48,840 nt of DNA from JARRRL01 sp037380725 (GTDB taxonomy: Bacteria; Pseudomonadota; Gammaproteobacteria; Pseudomonadales; JANQJO01): contig JARRRL010000087.1 in NCBI GenBank assembly GCA_037380725.1, positions 1-48,840 of the forward strand, written 5' to 3'. Numbering within the stretch: the stretch's first letter is position 1; the number at the start of each line of letters is the position of its first letter. Below, piece by piece: positions 10,484 through 20,507 of this stretch. A program made the translations under genes and the position numbers. A model generated the notes under the pieces. The model made no database searches. It was not told the DNA's origin and saw only the letters and a program-made list of their open reading frames with translations.

Positions 10484-11643
10484 TTAGCCCTTTTCTTGTT
10501 TTTCCTTAATTTCATCCAATGTTTTGCAGTCGATGCATAAGGTTGCGGTTGGTCTGGCTTCTAAGCGTTCGTACCCGATTTCCACGCCGCAGGATTCGCA
10601 GTAGCCATATTCGCCGGCTTCAATGGAGTCAATAGCTTGGTCAATTTTTCGAATGAGTTTGCGTTCGCGATCACGCGTGCGCAGCTCAAAAGTGAATTCC
10701 TCTTCTTGTGAAGCGCGATCGGCTGGATCTGGTAAGTTTGCCGATTCGTCTTTCATATGGCCCACGGTTCGGTCAACTTCTTGCATGAGGTCAACCTTCC
10801 ATTTGTTGAGCAAGCCTCGAAAATGCGTGAGTCGCTCGGGATTCATGTAGTCGTCGCCGTGTTGCTCTTTCATAGTGCTGTTATCTTCCGCTTCTGCTTC
10901 AATGGCTACTTTTGCTACGGCTTGTGCACGCTTTGCCGCAATGATTTGTTCTTGCATGGGGCTGAGTTTAGGTTGAGCTGGTGCTTTTTTGCTCGATTTT
11001 TTGCTGGTCTTTTTCTCGTTTTTGTTTGCATCAGCGGCTGAAATGTCTTCCCCGCTTGACNNNNNNNNNNNNNNNNNNNNNNNGCTTTAGGTGTTACTGA
11101 AGTACTTGCGTTCACAGTCTTTACTGCCTCTTCTGTTTCAGACACTGCCACTGAAGTGGTATCCTTTTTGTTCGATTTTTTAACGGTGCTTTGTTTAGAA
11201 ACTGTTTTGTCTTTATTTTCAGCTTCCGCTTTATCGTGAGCGGCTTTCATTTGTACGTCTGTTCCTTTTTTGACCGATTTTTTCGCTGCTGTTTTTGCAG
11301 GAGCTGATTTTGCCTTTACTGGCTTCGCTTTGGAAGTATTTGTTGTTGCGGTTTGAGATGCTGAGGACTTGTCCTCATTTTCTGACATTTTGGATTTCAT
11401 GGTTTTAGTTTGAGAAGAATTTTTGATCTCTTTTTTACTTTTTTTGTCCGAGGCGGAAGAGGTTGTCTGTTTTTTGTCCGTATTTGTGGCTGTCTGCGTT
11501 TTGGAGGATTTGACTTTAGGGGGAGACTTTTTGGCAGTCGTTTTTGGGGGCGGCGCGGTTTTTTCGCCAGCTATTGCTGTGTCGCTGCTATTCTCCGTTT
11601 TCTTTGTTGCCTTGGCTTTATCAGAGTTACTGGGGGATATCAT
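10484..11643 (-). CDS. dksA: RNA polymerase-binding regulator DksA with a long basic N-terminal tail
   Basis: DksA binds in the RNA polymerase secondary channel and, with ppGpp, mediates the stringent response. The C-terminal 150 residues are canonical: a coiled coil with the tip motif DPADRAS, then a C4 zinc finger CESC...CIDC. Unusually, these follow about 230 residues of low-complexity sequence rich in Lys, Ser, Thr and Ala; E. coli DksA has 151 residues in all. A 23-base N gap (11061-11083) interrupts the tail. The sequence on both sides is open and of the same composition, but the two sides are in different frames as the Ns stand, so the gap length is wrong. Start ATG 11643 (MISPSNSD) has GAGAGG 8 nt upstream. 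The tail resembles histone-H1-like proteins such as AlgP. Confidence 0.85.
11061..11083. other. Assembly gap (23 N) inside dksA
   Basis: Run of N in the repetitive Lys/Ser-rich part of dksA. On the minus strand, codons before the gap end VTPK and the frame that continues into the DksA core after it begins SSGEDISAADANKNEKK. The true missing length must restore this frame. Confidence 0.99.
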
Positions 11644-12204
11644 CTTTAATGCCTCTCTGCCTGACAAGCTGTTTGCATAGGACTCGGTCTAAAATAGGTC
11701 GATACGAGTGATGGTTATTAACTCATTTACTTCTGTTTCCCCAGCGTCAGAACAACGTGCAGAACGTTAATTGATGCGTTGTTGACAGGCTGGTCCGTGT
11801 AAAACAATCCCCAATCATAGCGTCATTTTGGATAAAGCGTAGGTATTTCGTTGTCTTTCAGCTTAAAATACACCTTAATCCAGACAAATCAGCAAAAGGG
11901 TGAATCGATAATATTTTTTTGTAAACATATGTGTTTTCTGCTCATGTGGCCGTAAAATGGGCGCTGAGACGCCTCCGTGGTGACGATGTGCTGTGTATAA
12001 CAGGATCATAATAGCTGTTGTTTTTATCAATCGGAAGTGCGACTGATGATCTAATATATAAAGTGTATATATTGATGTGTTTGCTTAGTATAAATCCTGT
12101 TATTTTACTGACTCGCGTTTACCGATTTTGATTTTACCGGGTATAGCTGGCTGCCTGGGCGTGTAATGTGTGGCAGCCGTTTGCTCTGAGTGACGGTTGT
12201 GGTA
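11644..12204. other. Spacer upstream of dksA, no gene seen
   Basis: This 561-bp stretch becomes AT-rich between about 11860 and 12110. It must hold the dksA promoter (minus strand), but no confident -35/-10 pair was found. An inverted repeat GGCTGCC/GGCAGCC (12149-12155 and 12172-12178) lies just past the end of the gene at 12205; it lacks a T run, so it is at best a weak terminator. An AT palindrome with arms ATATA/TATAT is near 12055-12070. Confidence 0.6.
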
Positions 12205-13062
12205 CTACTTGAATTGCTTTCTGGAAGCAATCCAGTCATCTGTTTTGATGGGGCGCCGATCATAGCGTGCATTGTATTCAATAACGACGTATCGGCTGTT
12301 GTCGACAGTATTTGTGGTGACTTTGGAACCGAGAAAGAGCGCGTTACCGTGTGCAAGCGGTTCAAGTGGGACGGGACTGTGTTCGGCGTTGTTCAATTTG
12401 TGATTGAAATTAAGCGATACAACAGGTGTTGTGGCCGGCGTGTGAACGGGTTCGAGTTCGAATGCGTCAGAGTCCCGTGAGTCGTCTGTGCTTTCAAAGA
12501 TGTCTTCGGTATTTGTAGTGTCGGCACTCGTGTCGGTATTTTCGTTGTCGGCATTTATATTGTCGGCATAGTAGGAGCGGAAGCCCAGTTGCAACAGCAG
12601 GGCTTGAACCAGCTTTTGGTTAATGTCCTCGGGTAAACGCAAGACGCTGATACCCGTTTCGGTGAAAAGGCGTTGTCGGCTTTCCAGCAAGGTCTTTAAG
12701 CTGGTGTTGGCGGCATCGATCCGTTGAAAAAAAGCGTTATTGGGTTTGAGGCCGAAGAGCAGCGCGCGTTTAACGGGTTGCTTGGTTTTTTCTGGATCGA
12801 TGGAGAGACGAGCCAGTAGCACTTTTTGATCTTGACGTGCGGCGCTCAGTTCGGTGTGTTGGTCTTGAATTTTTTCTAATAGGGTATTCTGATCTTGGTG
12901 AAGCAGAATAGCCAGAAACACAAACACGGCGATCATGGTCAGTTGGGAGACAATCACGCTTACCGCAAAAATCCAAGCTTTAGGTTTTGATAAATCAATA
13001 AATAAATAAGTGATCGATGAGAGCAGCACCAGTACGGGTAGGCCAATCAGCGTGGTGAACAT
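12205..13062 (-). CDS. Unknown two-helix membrane protein with coiled coil
   Basis: 285 residues, not recognised. Two hydrophobic helices occupy about residues 5-25 and 30-52, followed by a coiled-coil-like stretch (LLEKIQDQHTELSAARQDQKVLLARL), a helical region around residues 90-165, and an Asn/Asp/Thr-rich acidic linker (about 170-200) with repeated ADN and DT elements. The topology suggests a short N-terminal membrane anchor with a large soluble part. The start ATG has GGAG 6 nt upstream. It sits alone between dksA and dapD on the same strand, with spacers of more than 200 bp on each side, so it is probably its own transcription unit. Confidence 0.7.
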   Translation of the reverse strand: MFTTLIGLPVLVLLSSITYLFIDLSKPKAWIFAVSVIVSQLTMIAVFVFLAILLHQDQNTLLEKIQDQHTELSAARQDQKVLLARLSIDPEKTKQPVKRALLFGLKPNNAFFQRIDAANTSLKTLLESRQRLFTETGISVLRLPEDINQKLVQALLLQLGFRSYYADNINADNENTDTSADTTNTEDIFESTDDSRDSDAFELEPVHTPATTPVVSLNFNHKLNNAEHSPVPLEPLAHGNALFLGSKVTTNTVDNSRYVVIEYNARYDRRPIKTDDWIASRKQFK

Positions 13063-13282
13063 GTAAGCTCCAAAAGGTTAAACAGCATTCCTCCTTATGT
13101 GTCTATTAGTGTAGGTGAGCCCGTGTTGGTGAGCGAATTCGTACACCTTGGTTCTATTTTTGATGTGTTGTTAACCCATTGTCACGCTCGTGTTGATCGT
13201 GAAGGGGCTTGCCGCTGCCGAGTGGTTGATGGAATTGGGGTGGCAGCGGCGAGGGATGGCGTTCGAGCAAGGCGGAGCGATG

Positions 13283-14110
13283 TCAGTCGGTGGCGGCGCG
13301 CAGCAAGGCGTTCAGGCCGATTTTTGCGCGGGTTTGTGCATCCACACGTTTAACGATAATCGCGGCGTATAGACTGTAAGAACCGTCAGGGGCAGGCAGT
13401 GATCCTGGGACGACTACGGCCCCGCTGGGCACGCGTCCGTATGTGATTTCGCCGCTTTCACGATCGTAGATGCGTGTGCTTTGTCCAATGAAGACGCCCA
13501 TGGAGATCACGGCGTTTTCTTCGACGATAACGCCTTCGACGATTTCGGACCGTGCTCCAATGAAACAGTTGTCTTCGATGATGGTGGGGTTAGCTTGCAG
13601 GGGCTCCAATACACCGCCGATGCCAACACCACCGGAGAGGTGAACGTTTTTCCCTATTTGGGCGCAAGATCCCACTGTGGCCCAGGTGTCGACCATTGTT
13701 CCTGCATCCACATAAGCTCCGATGTTGATGTAGGATGGCATGAGGACTACATCCTGAGCAATAAAACTGCCTGCACGTGCGGTGGCGGGAGGTACAACGC
13801 GCACCCCTGTTGCTTTCAAGGCATCGGCGGAGAGGTTTGAAAACTTCAGAGGCACTTTATCGAAATATTGGGTATAAGACCCTGGAATGGGGTGATTGTC
13901 GTTAATGCGGAAGCTGAGCAGAACGGCTTTTTTGATCCATTGATGCACAACCCATTCGTTATTGATTTTCTCCGCAACTCTTATCGTTCCGTTGTCCAGC
14001 TCGTTCAGTGTGTTGTGTACTGCTTGGCTTACATCGTCGGGGGTATTGCCAGGACGGAATGCCGTGCGGTTTTCAAAGGCATTTTCGATTATTTCTTGCA
14101 CGTTTGTCAT
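13283..14110 (-). CDS. dapD: 2,3,4,5-tetrahydropyridine-2,6-dicarboxylate N-succinyltransferase
   Basis: 275 residues, the usual family length. DapD transfers succinyl from succinyl-CoA to tetrahydrodipicolinate in the succinylase branch of lysine and meso-diaminopimelate synthesis. The N-terminal helical domain (EIIENAFENRTAFRPGN) is followed by a left-handed beta-helix of hexapeptide repeats (GAYVDAGTMVDTWATVGSCAQIGKNVHLSGGVGIGGV) and the usual end region VVVPGSLP. Start ATG has GAGG 8 nt upstream. It lies downstream of dapC, which acts in the next step, on the same strand. Confidence 0.96.
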   Translation of the reverse strand: MTNVQEIIENAFENRTAFRPGNTPDDVSQAVHNTLNELDNGTIRVAEKINNEWVVHQWIKKAVLLSFRINDNHPIPGSYTQYFDKVPLKFSNLSADALKATGVRVVPPATARAGSFIAQDVVLMPSYINIGAYVDAGTMVDTWATVGSCAQIGKNVHLSGGVGIGGVLEPLQANPTIIEDNCFIGARSEIVEGVIVEENAVISMGVFIGQSTRIYDRESGEITYGRVPSGAVVVPGSLPAPDGSYSLYAAIIVKRVDAQTRAKIGLNALLRAATD

Positions 14111-14323
14111 GACAAAAACCTCTTTATATTACGTTTTATATTGTATTGGATGATTGTATTGGGTGATCCCGTGCGTCCGATGATGCGGCGCGAGAAAGCC
14201 GAGCGGACGCTGGCGTGTTCAATCGTCTCAATGAGCGCTTGGGTTTGAATTATAACGATCGAATGTGGCAGCGTCATCTTTACATTTTTTGTGTTTTTTG
14301 AGAGCCAGAAGTGTGCGTGAGCG

Positions 14324-15511
14324 TCAGAGCTGTGTGCACAGGCGTTCAATAGCGCTGGCGCAATGACTGGCTTTGGCGACGAGCGCCAGACGGACATGAT
14401 GTTTGCCGGGGTTTTCGCCGTAGGCGCTGCGCGCCAAGTATTGGCCGGGCAGTACCAGCACGTTTTGGGTTTCGAGTAATTGCTGTGTAAAGCGTTCGTC
14501 ATCTATTGGCGTGGGTAACCAAAGACAAAATCCACCCTGTGGCGTGGGTAAAGTGGTAAAGGGTTGCAGTGTGTTCAGTGCTTGGATCAGTTTAGCTTGA
14601 TAGCGCTCTCTGTTATGACGTGCGTGTGTTTCGTCGGACCAAGCTGCGGTGCTAACGGCATCGGCAATGGGAGACAGCGTGCAGCCGTGATACGTTCGGT
14701 AGTGGCTATATGCAGCGATGATACGAGCATCACCCGCGACAAAACCGGAACGAAGGCCAGCGAGACTGGATCGCTTTGACAAACTGTTGAATACCACGCA
14801 CTGTCGGAAATCGTCGAGACCAAGACTTTCGCAGGCCGTGAGTAGACTGATGGGGACCTTGTGCTCGTTTAAGTAGATCTCGGAGTAACATTCGTCGCTG
14901 GCCAGAATAACGTTGTGCTGCTGGGCTTTTTCGATGAGATACGTCAATTCGGTCAGCGATAAGGTGTATCCGGTCGGGTTGTGAGGATTGCACAGGTAAA
15001 GCAACTGCATGGCTTGCCAATCGGCGGTGGTGAGTGCTTGAAAATCCGGAGCGTATTGTGTGTTGGCTGTGCAATTTATGTATCGGGGTTGGCAGCCAGC
15101 CATGAGCGCCGCGCCTTCGTAAATCTGGTAAAACGGGTTTGGCATTCCGACCAGAGCGCCTGATTGGTGCTGGTCCAGTGTGGCTTGGGCAAACGAAAAG
15201 AGCGCTTCGCGTGTGCCGCTAACGGGCAGGATCTCTGTGGCTGGGTCTATGGATTTGAGGGTGGGATTGCGGCGCAAAATCCATTGCGCAATGGCCTCAC
15301 GCAGTCTGTCTGAACCTCGACTGGTTGGGTAGCGATTGAGCTTGCTGATTTGCGCTGCCACCACGTCAGCAACAAAATCGGGTACGGGGTGCTGTGGTTC
15401 ACCAACACTCAGATTAATAAGTGACTTGTCGGATGCGGGTTGGATACCTGCGATTAAGGTGCGCAGCTTTGAAAATGGGTAGGGCTGCAGGCGGTCTAGA
15501 TTTGGATTCAT
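14324..15511 (-). CDS. dapC: Succinyldiaminopimelate aminotransferase
   Basis: 395 residues, a fold-type I PLP-dependent aminotransferase (class I/II). The PLP lysine lies in SLSKRSSLAGLRSGF, the aspartate that binds the pyridine nitrogen in ILASDECYSEIY, and NPHNPTG is present. DapC makes N-succinyl-diaminopimelate from the DapD product. Position between glnD and dapD is the conserved gammaproteobacterial order and supports DapC over other aminotransferases. The arsC-like gene often found between dapC and dapD in Pseudomonas is absent; the spacer is 213 bp. Confidence 0.9.
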   Translation of the reverse strand: MNPNLDRLQPYPFSKLRTLIAGIQPASDKSLINLSVGEPQHPVPDFVADVVAAQISKLNRYPTSRGSDRLREAIAQWILRRNPTLKSIDPATEILPVSGTREALFSFAQATLDQHQSGALVGMPNPFYQIYEGAALMAGCQPRYINCTANTQYAPDFQALTTADWQAMQLLYLCNPHNPTGYTLSLTELTYLIEKAQQHNVILASDECYSEIYLNEHKVPISLLTACESLGLDDFRQCVVFNSLSKRSSLAGLRSGFVAGDARIIAAYSHYRTYHGCTLSPIADAVSTAAWSDETHARHNRERYQAKLIQALNTLQPFTTLPTPQGGFCLWLPTPIDDERFTQQLLETQNVLVLPGQYLARSAYGENPGKHHVRLALVAKASHCASAIERLCTQL

Positions 15512-15578
15512 GCTGTTTTCCCACCGTGTTGAGTCTTTCGCTTTTTACGGGAAAGGTGTCGTGTGTAGAGCGGTGTAT

Positions 15579-18232
15579 TTAGGTCGACGAGGGGGAGTCC
15601 AGGGCGCGGTTGAGCGCCTGGCGGATGTCGTCGCATTGTCTGGTGTCTTTTAGTGCGTGGCCTTGTGCGTCCGTTACCACGAAAATGTCTTCCGCGCGTT
15701 CACCCAGCGTGGCGATTCTGGCGCTGTAAATATCCAAGCCGAATTGTCGGAATTGGTTCGCGATAATGGCAAGCAATCCAGGACGGTCGAGGGTGATGAC
15801 TTCAATGACGGTGCGTTGGCCATTGTGCTCATCGCTGATGTGTACGGTAGTGGCGACTTCAAAATGGCGCAGTTCTCTGGGTATGCGACGAGAAGGTTGA
15901 TACTGAAACTGCTCCAGATGCGTAAGGCTTTTTATCAGTGTTCGCTGTAGGGCCAACAGTTGGTGGTTATGATAGGGTATATCTTGCTGGTTCGGTTCAA
16001 TCACCAGATAGGTGTTAACACTGAGGTCCTGTGGCGTTGTGGTGACGCGCGCGTCGACAATGGATAAACCCAATTGCTCCATGGTCGCGACGGACGCGAG
16101 AAATAAATGGGGTCGATTGGGTGAACACGTGAAGATTTGCAAGGCGCGCTGGTGACTGGCGCCTGTGTTGGGCGTGCTTTCTTGTATCGCGACCAGTGGA
16201 TCGTGATGCGGGTGATGGTTCAGTATGGCCGTGGTGTGCCACAGTATATTTTCGGGTGTTTCTCGTAAGAAATATTCATCAGAGAGTGTATCCCACCAGC
16301 ACTGCACGGCGTGTTGATTGAGTCCGGCCTGTTGCGTGAGGGCCTGAGCTGCGCGTCGGTTCTCATGAATTTTTTCAGCTTGTTGGATCGGGTTAAACAG
16401 ACCGCGATTTAAAGTCAGTTTGGTTTCGTGATACAAGCGACCGAGCAGCGCATCGCGCCACGTATTCCAGAGTTTGGGGTTGGTACCATTGATGTCGGNN
16501 NNNNNNNNNNNNNNTTTTGTGCGGTTCCTGACATCAAGAGGTGGTAACGTACCAACCAGGCTACCAGTTTACAGTCGTTGGGCGGTAAACCGTGCGTGGC
16601 GCAAAACGCTTCGGCGTCTTGTGCCCCCAATTCGGAGTGGTCGCCGTCTCGACCTTTGGCCATATCGTGAAATAAAGCGGCTAAGTACAACACTTCTTTT
16701 TTAGGTGTCGCTTGTGCCAGTTGATAGGCCAGTTGGACGTCTAGATTCAGTTCGGGCTTTAAAAATCGCCGCATGTTGCGCACCACGTAGAGAATGTGCG
16801 CGTCGACGGTGTAGATGTGAAACAGGTCGTATTGCATTTGACCAATGGTGTGAGCAAATGCGGGTATATAACGGGCCAGGACGCCGTAACGCTTCATGCA
16901 TCGTAGTTGGGTAAACAGTCGATGTGGCGATCGGATCAAATCCATGAACAGTTTGTGGTTTTGCGGATCCGCGCGGAATCGTTCGTCAATCAGGTGTCCG
17001 TGAGAGCGAATTAAACGAATGGTCGCAGCTCGTATGCCTTCGATGTCCTGGTGTTGGGCTAATAACACAAAAATTTCCAATAGCGCGGATGGAAATTTTT
17101 TAAAGATGTTGTCGTGAATGACTTCGATGAGGCCATCGCGCACTCGAAAACGGTCGTTGAGTACGGTGATTTTTTGGGACTGATTTTTGGAGAGAATGTC
17201 TTCTTGAAAATGCTGCATCAATTGTTCGTTGAGTTCACTGACGGTCATGGCGTTCCGATAATACCATTGCATCAGCGCCTCGACGGCGCGATTTCGCTCC
17301 GTACCCTGAAAACCCAACATGCGCGCTAAGGTTTTTTGGTAATCAAATAGAATGCGGTTTTCATCGCGACCGGTCAGAATGTGTAACGCGTAGCGAATGC
17401 GCCACAATACATTTTGTGCAGCGCTCAATTGATGATATTCGTCTGGCGTCAAAAATTGATTTTGTACCAATTCACGTAGGCGCCTTACGCCGAAGTGCTT
17501 GCGCGTGATCCAAACGATGGTTTGAATATCGCGCAATCCACCCGGTGCTGTTTTGAGGTTGGGTTCCAAGTTACATTCGGTGTTGCCGTCTTTTTGGTGG
17601 CGCTCGAGTTGTTCAGCCAGTTTAGCTTTAAAAAAGAAAGCATCCGTCAGCATGGCGTCGTTGGTGGTTAAGGCGCGCAGTTGATTGAACAAGGCACCGT
17701 CACCGGCCAGCAGGCGTGCTTCCATCATGTTAGTGGCGATACTGATGTCAGAGCGCGCTTGTTCAACGCAATGTTCCAAGGTGCGCACACTGTGCCCCAC
17801 CATCAATCCCGTATCCCATAAGAAAGCCACAAAATGCTGCAGTGTTTCGCTGTGATTCCCCAGGTTAAATTCGTTGTCAAATAGAAATAACAGGTCGATG
17901 TCAGAGTGTAAATGTAGCTCCCGGCGACCGTATCCGCCCGAAGCGACTAAGGTTGCGGGTGCGGTGAGATTGTGACTAACCAGGGTCTGCCACAGCAAGG
18001 TGAGTACTGTGTCGATGCACGTGGCACGATATCGCAGTAAGTCTTCTACATTTGTGCCTTGTTCGAAAGCGGTGATGAGGGTGGTGGACAGGGTATTTAA
18101 GTGTGTCTTCACCGTCATCAGCAGTTCGTTTACTGGCTGTCGATGGTGAATAACATCGATCAACTGCGCGCGGAAACTGGGTGCACTGAGGCTAATGGGT
18201 GTTGATGCTGATGTGGCGTCCGAGTGGCCCAT
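15579..18232 (-). CDS. glnD: PII uridylyltransferase / uridylyl-removing enzyme (contains N gap)
   Basis: GlnD senses glutamine and uridylylates or deuridylylates the PII proteins. Order of parts: nucleotidyltransferase domain with GYGRRELHLHSDIDLLFLF (about 100-120), a helical region, HD hydrolase domain with FHDMAKGRDGDHSELG, and two ACT domains at the C-terminus (LFLASVATMEQLGLSIVDARV; VITLDRPGLLAIIANQFRQFG). The gene is interrupted by 16 N (16499-16514). Before the gap the protein reads HLLMSGTAQ and after it DINGTNPKLWNTWRDALL in another frame. About 33 residues between these blocks are missing by comparison with the family, so the gap hides roughly 100 bases. Start ATG 18232. It lies 37 bp downstream of map. 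Confidence 0.92.
16499..16514. other. Assembly gap (16 N) inside glnD
   Basis: The 16 Ns stand in for about 100 bases, judged from the residues of the GlnD HD region that are missing on either side. Confidence 0.99.
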
Positions 18233-18269
18233 AATGTTGCCTGTATACGTTGCCTGCTGGATCAGGGAA

Positions 18270-19046
18270 TCAAAAGGATTCTTCAGCGCGTTGGGTCAAC
18301 ACGTCCACGCCGGTTTCCGTGACCAAGAGCGTGTGCTCCCATTGCGCACTGAGTTTGTGGTCTCTCGTGACAACTGTCCACTGATCCGGTAGTAATCGAG
18401 TGTGGTAGGTGCCGGCGTTGATCATGGGTTCGATGGTGAAACACATCCCCGCTTGCAGTTCTAATCCCGTTCCGGGTTTGCCGTAGTGTAGAATTTGAGG
18501 AGGTTCATGGAACTGTGCGCCGATGCCGTGACCACAGTAATCGCGGACTACGGAAAAGCGTGCTTGTTCGGCGTGCGTTTGAATAGCATGGCCAATGTCC
18601 CCAAGTAATACACCAGGTTTGACGAGTTCGATGCCTTTATACAGGCATTCTTGCGCGGTCTGGACGAGGCGTTCGGCGAGCTTGCTGGGTTGACCAATGA
18701 AAAACATCTTGCTGGTGTCGCCGTGGTAACCGTCTTTGATGACGGTGATATCAATGTTGATAATATCTCCGCGTTTCAATATTTTCCGATCACTGGGGAT
18801 ACCATGACAGATCACATGGTTAACCGATGTGCAGATGGACTTTGGGAAACCGCGGTAGTTGAGGCAAGCGGGCACGGCGTTTTGATTGTCTACAATGTAA
18901 TTGTGACAGAGCGTGTCCAGTTCTTCAGTGGTGACACCGACTTCAACATATTGGCCTATCATTTCGAGTGCTTCGGCTGCCAGGCGACCGGCAATGCGCA
19001 TTTTTTCAATTTCTTCGGGCGTTTTGATCGTAGCAGCAGTAGTCAT
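18270..19046 (-). CDS. map: Methionine aminopeptidase type I
   Basis: 258 residues. It removes the initiator methionine from nascent proteins and needs divalent metal. The metal ligands are visible in order: D in NIDITVIKDGYHGDTSKMF (two aspartates), H in DYCGHGIGAQFHEPPQI, E in FTIEPMIN, and E in WEHTLLVTETG. The start is ATG 19046 (MTTAATIKTPEEIEKM), which matches the family; a longer in-frame reading to 19145 adds an unlikely leader. It is divergent from rpsB, the usual arrangement in gammaproteobacteria. Confidence 0.96.
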   Translation of the reverse strand: MTTAATIKTPEEIEKMRIAGRLAAEALEMIGQYVEVGVTTEELDTLCHNYIVDNQNAVPACLNYRGFPKSICTSVNHVICHGIPSDRKILKRGDIINIDITVIKDGYHGDTSKMFFIGQPSKLAERLVQTAQECLYKGIELVKPGVLLGDIGHAIQTHAEQARFSVVRDYCGHGIGAQFHEPPQILHYGKPGTGLELQAGMCFTIEPMINAGTYHTRLLPDQWTVVTRDHKLSAQWEHTLLVTETGVDVLTQRAEESF

Positions 19047-19258
19047 AATCGTGTTCGAATGGCTCCGGGAAGGTCGGTGAATGGTTATCACAATCACACT
19101 GCGTCCAATTAAGGGGGCAAATGATTGATACGTACTCTGCGACACATTATAAGGACTTTGAGCTTGAGAATCAGTAGTGGGCTGTCGATGGGCGCAGGGG
19201 TGGGCGTAAGAGTATCGTTAACTATAATTAAATCAGTATGTTGTATCAGTTCTTTTTT

Positions 19259-19286
19259 GTTCGAGCCTGACGGTTCGAGTCTGACA
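19259..19286. repeat. 14-bp direct repeat, two copies
   Basis: GTTCGAGCCTGACG (19259-19272) is followed at once by GTTCGAGTCTGACA (19273-19286), two mismatches. It lies just upstream of the candidate rpsB promoter. Confidence 0.85.
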
Positions 19287-19299
19287 GCCTGATACAAAC

Positions 19300-19329
19300 T
19301 TGTTGATCCGGTTCGGATTGTGGTATAAC
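19300..19329 (+). promoter_or_regulatory. Candidate rpsB-tsf promoter
   Basis: -35 TTGTTG (19300-19305), 18-bp spacer and -10 TATAAC (19324-19329) preceded by TGG, an extended -10. The bases after it, TCGGCGCG, form a GC-rich discriminator of the kind found at promoters repressed by ppGpp/DksA. This is pattern recognition only. Confidence 0.55.
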
Positions 19330-19555
19330 TCGGCGCGTTTTTCCCGTGAATTTGCGTGACGCCACTGTCCTGCGTGGGTCTTGGGGCTGCGCCTGTTCAC
19401 GAAAAGACTAACGATAACACACACAGATCGACACAATACCCTGGGTGCTGGTGCGAGGCGTTTCTGGTTGGGTTCATGCCGGCCAATGCGTGCGCTTTGG
19501 TGGGGTGTTGGGATTTGTGGAGGCTTAACCCAATCTATTCATTTTAGAGGCCAGT

Positions 19556-20323
19556 ATGACTGAAGAGCGACAAGTAACACCTGGCATGCCAAGCATGCGA
19601 GAATTGATGAAAGCCGGTGTGCATTTTGGACACCAGACTCGTTTTTGGAATCCCAAAATGGCGCCGTTTATATACGGGGCTCGTAATCGTATCCATATCA
19701 TAAACTTGGAAAAGACGATGCCCTTGTTTATGGATGCGTTGAATTTCATTAATGGCGTGGCTTCCCGAAAGAATAAAGTACTGTTTGTCGGCACGAAACG
19801 CGCTGCGGCTAAGTTAATACGTGAAAAAGCCGCTTCGTGTGGTATGCCTCACGTGTCGCATCGTTGGTTGGGTGGTATGCTGACGAATTGGAAAACCATC
19901 CGTCATTCGATCAAGAGTTTGCGCGAATTAGAAGAGCAAAGTCAGGATGGAACTTTTGATAAATTGACAAAAAAAGAAGCCTTGATGCGTCGTCGTGAAA
20001 TGGAAAAACTGGAGCGCAGTTTGGGCGGTATCAAAGACATGGGCGGGTTGCCGGATGCGATCTTTGTGATCGATGTTGAGCACGAAAAAATCTGTGTGAC
20101 TGAGGCGAAAAAGCTGGGTATTCCGGTAATTGGCGTCGTGGATACCAATTCAAGCCCAGACGGGGTTGACTATTTGATTCCCGGCAACGACGACTCCATC
20201 CGCGCCATTGATTTGTATTTGACGGCGGCGGCGCGCGCCTGTTTAGCGGGAACAGATTACCTGCTGACTCAGTCGGCTGGCGGTAAGGATGATTACGTTG
20301 AGGTTTCTGCAGAGAGCGCGTAA
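19556..20323 (+). CDS. rpsB: 30S ribosomal protein S2
   Basis: 255 residues, family length. The S2 signature regions are present: MRELMKAGVHFGHQTRFWNPKM near the N-terminus and PDAIFVIDVEHEKICVTEAKKLGIPVIGVVDTNSSPDGVDYLIPGNDDSIRAI in the C-terminal half (quoted in part as DTNSSPDGVDY). ATG has GAGG about 6 nt upstream. First gene of the long plus-strand operon; followed by tsf after 184 bp that contains a hairpin. Confidence 0.97.
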   Translation: MTEERQVTPGMPSMRELMKAGVHFGHQTRFWNPKMAPFIYGARNRIHIINLEKTMPLFMDALNFINGVASRKNKVLFVGTKRAAAKLIREKAASCGMPHVSHRWLGGMLTNWKTIRHSIKSLRELEEQSQDGTFDKLTKKEALMRRREMEKLERSLGGIKDMGGLPDAIFVIDVEHEKICVTEAKKLGIPVIGVVDTNSSPDGVDYLIPGNDDSIRAIDLYLTAAARACLAGTDYLLTQSAGGKDDYVEVSAESA

Positions 20324-20362
20324 GTGCATACGCGGCTGTGCTTTGTCTGTGATGGAGAAGAG

Positions 20363-20401
20363 CAGCGGGTAAGCGACTGTTTCGATACGGCTTACCTGCT
20401 G
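20363..20401 (+). terminator. Hairpin between rpsB and tsf, possible attenuator
   Basis: CAGCGGGTAAGC (20363-20374) pairs with GCTTACCTGCTG (20390-20401) with one G-T pair. There is no T run after it, so full termination is unlikely; an attenuating hairpin between rpsB and tsf is known in E. coli. Confidence 0.55.
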
Positions 20402-20507
20402 CGCACAGGTATCTCTTAATATAAATAATTTTGAATCGTAGCGTGTGCGGACGACGATTGGGGTTGTTTACGTCAGTTCGCAATGCTCGCAATCATAGAG
20501 GTGAATT

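Larger units (their letters stand above)
19047..19555. other. Divergent control region between map and rpsB
   Basis: A 509-bp spacer carrying the map promoter (minus) and the rpsB promoter and leader (plus). It holds a 14-bp direct repeat and a candidate extended -10 promoter, listed separately. The leader from the predicted start to the rpsB ATG is about 220 nt. In gammaproteobacteria the rpsB leader is a known site of autoregulation by S2; no structure was folded here. Confidence 0.6.
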
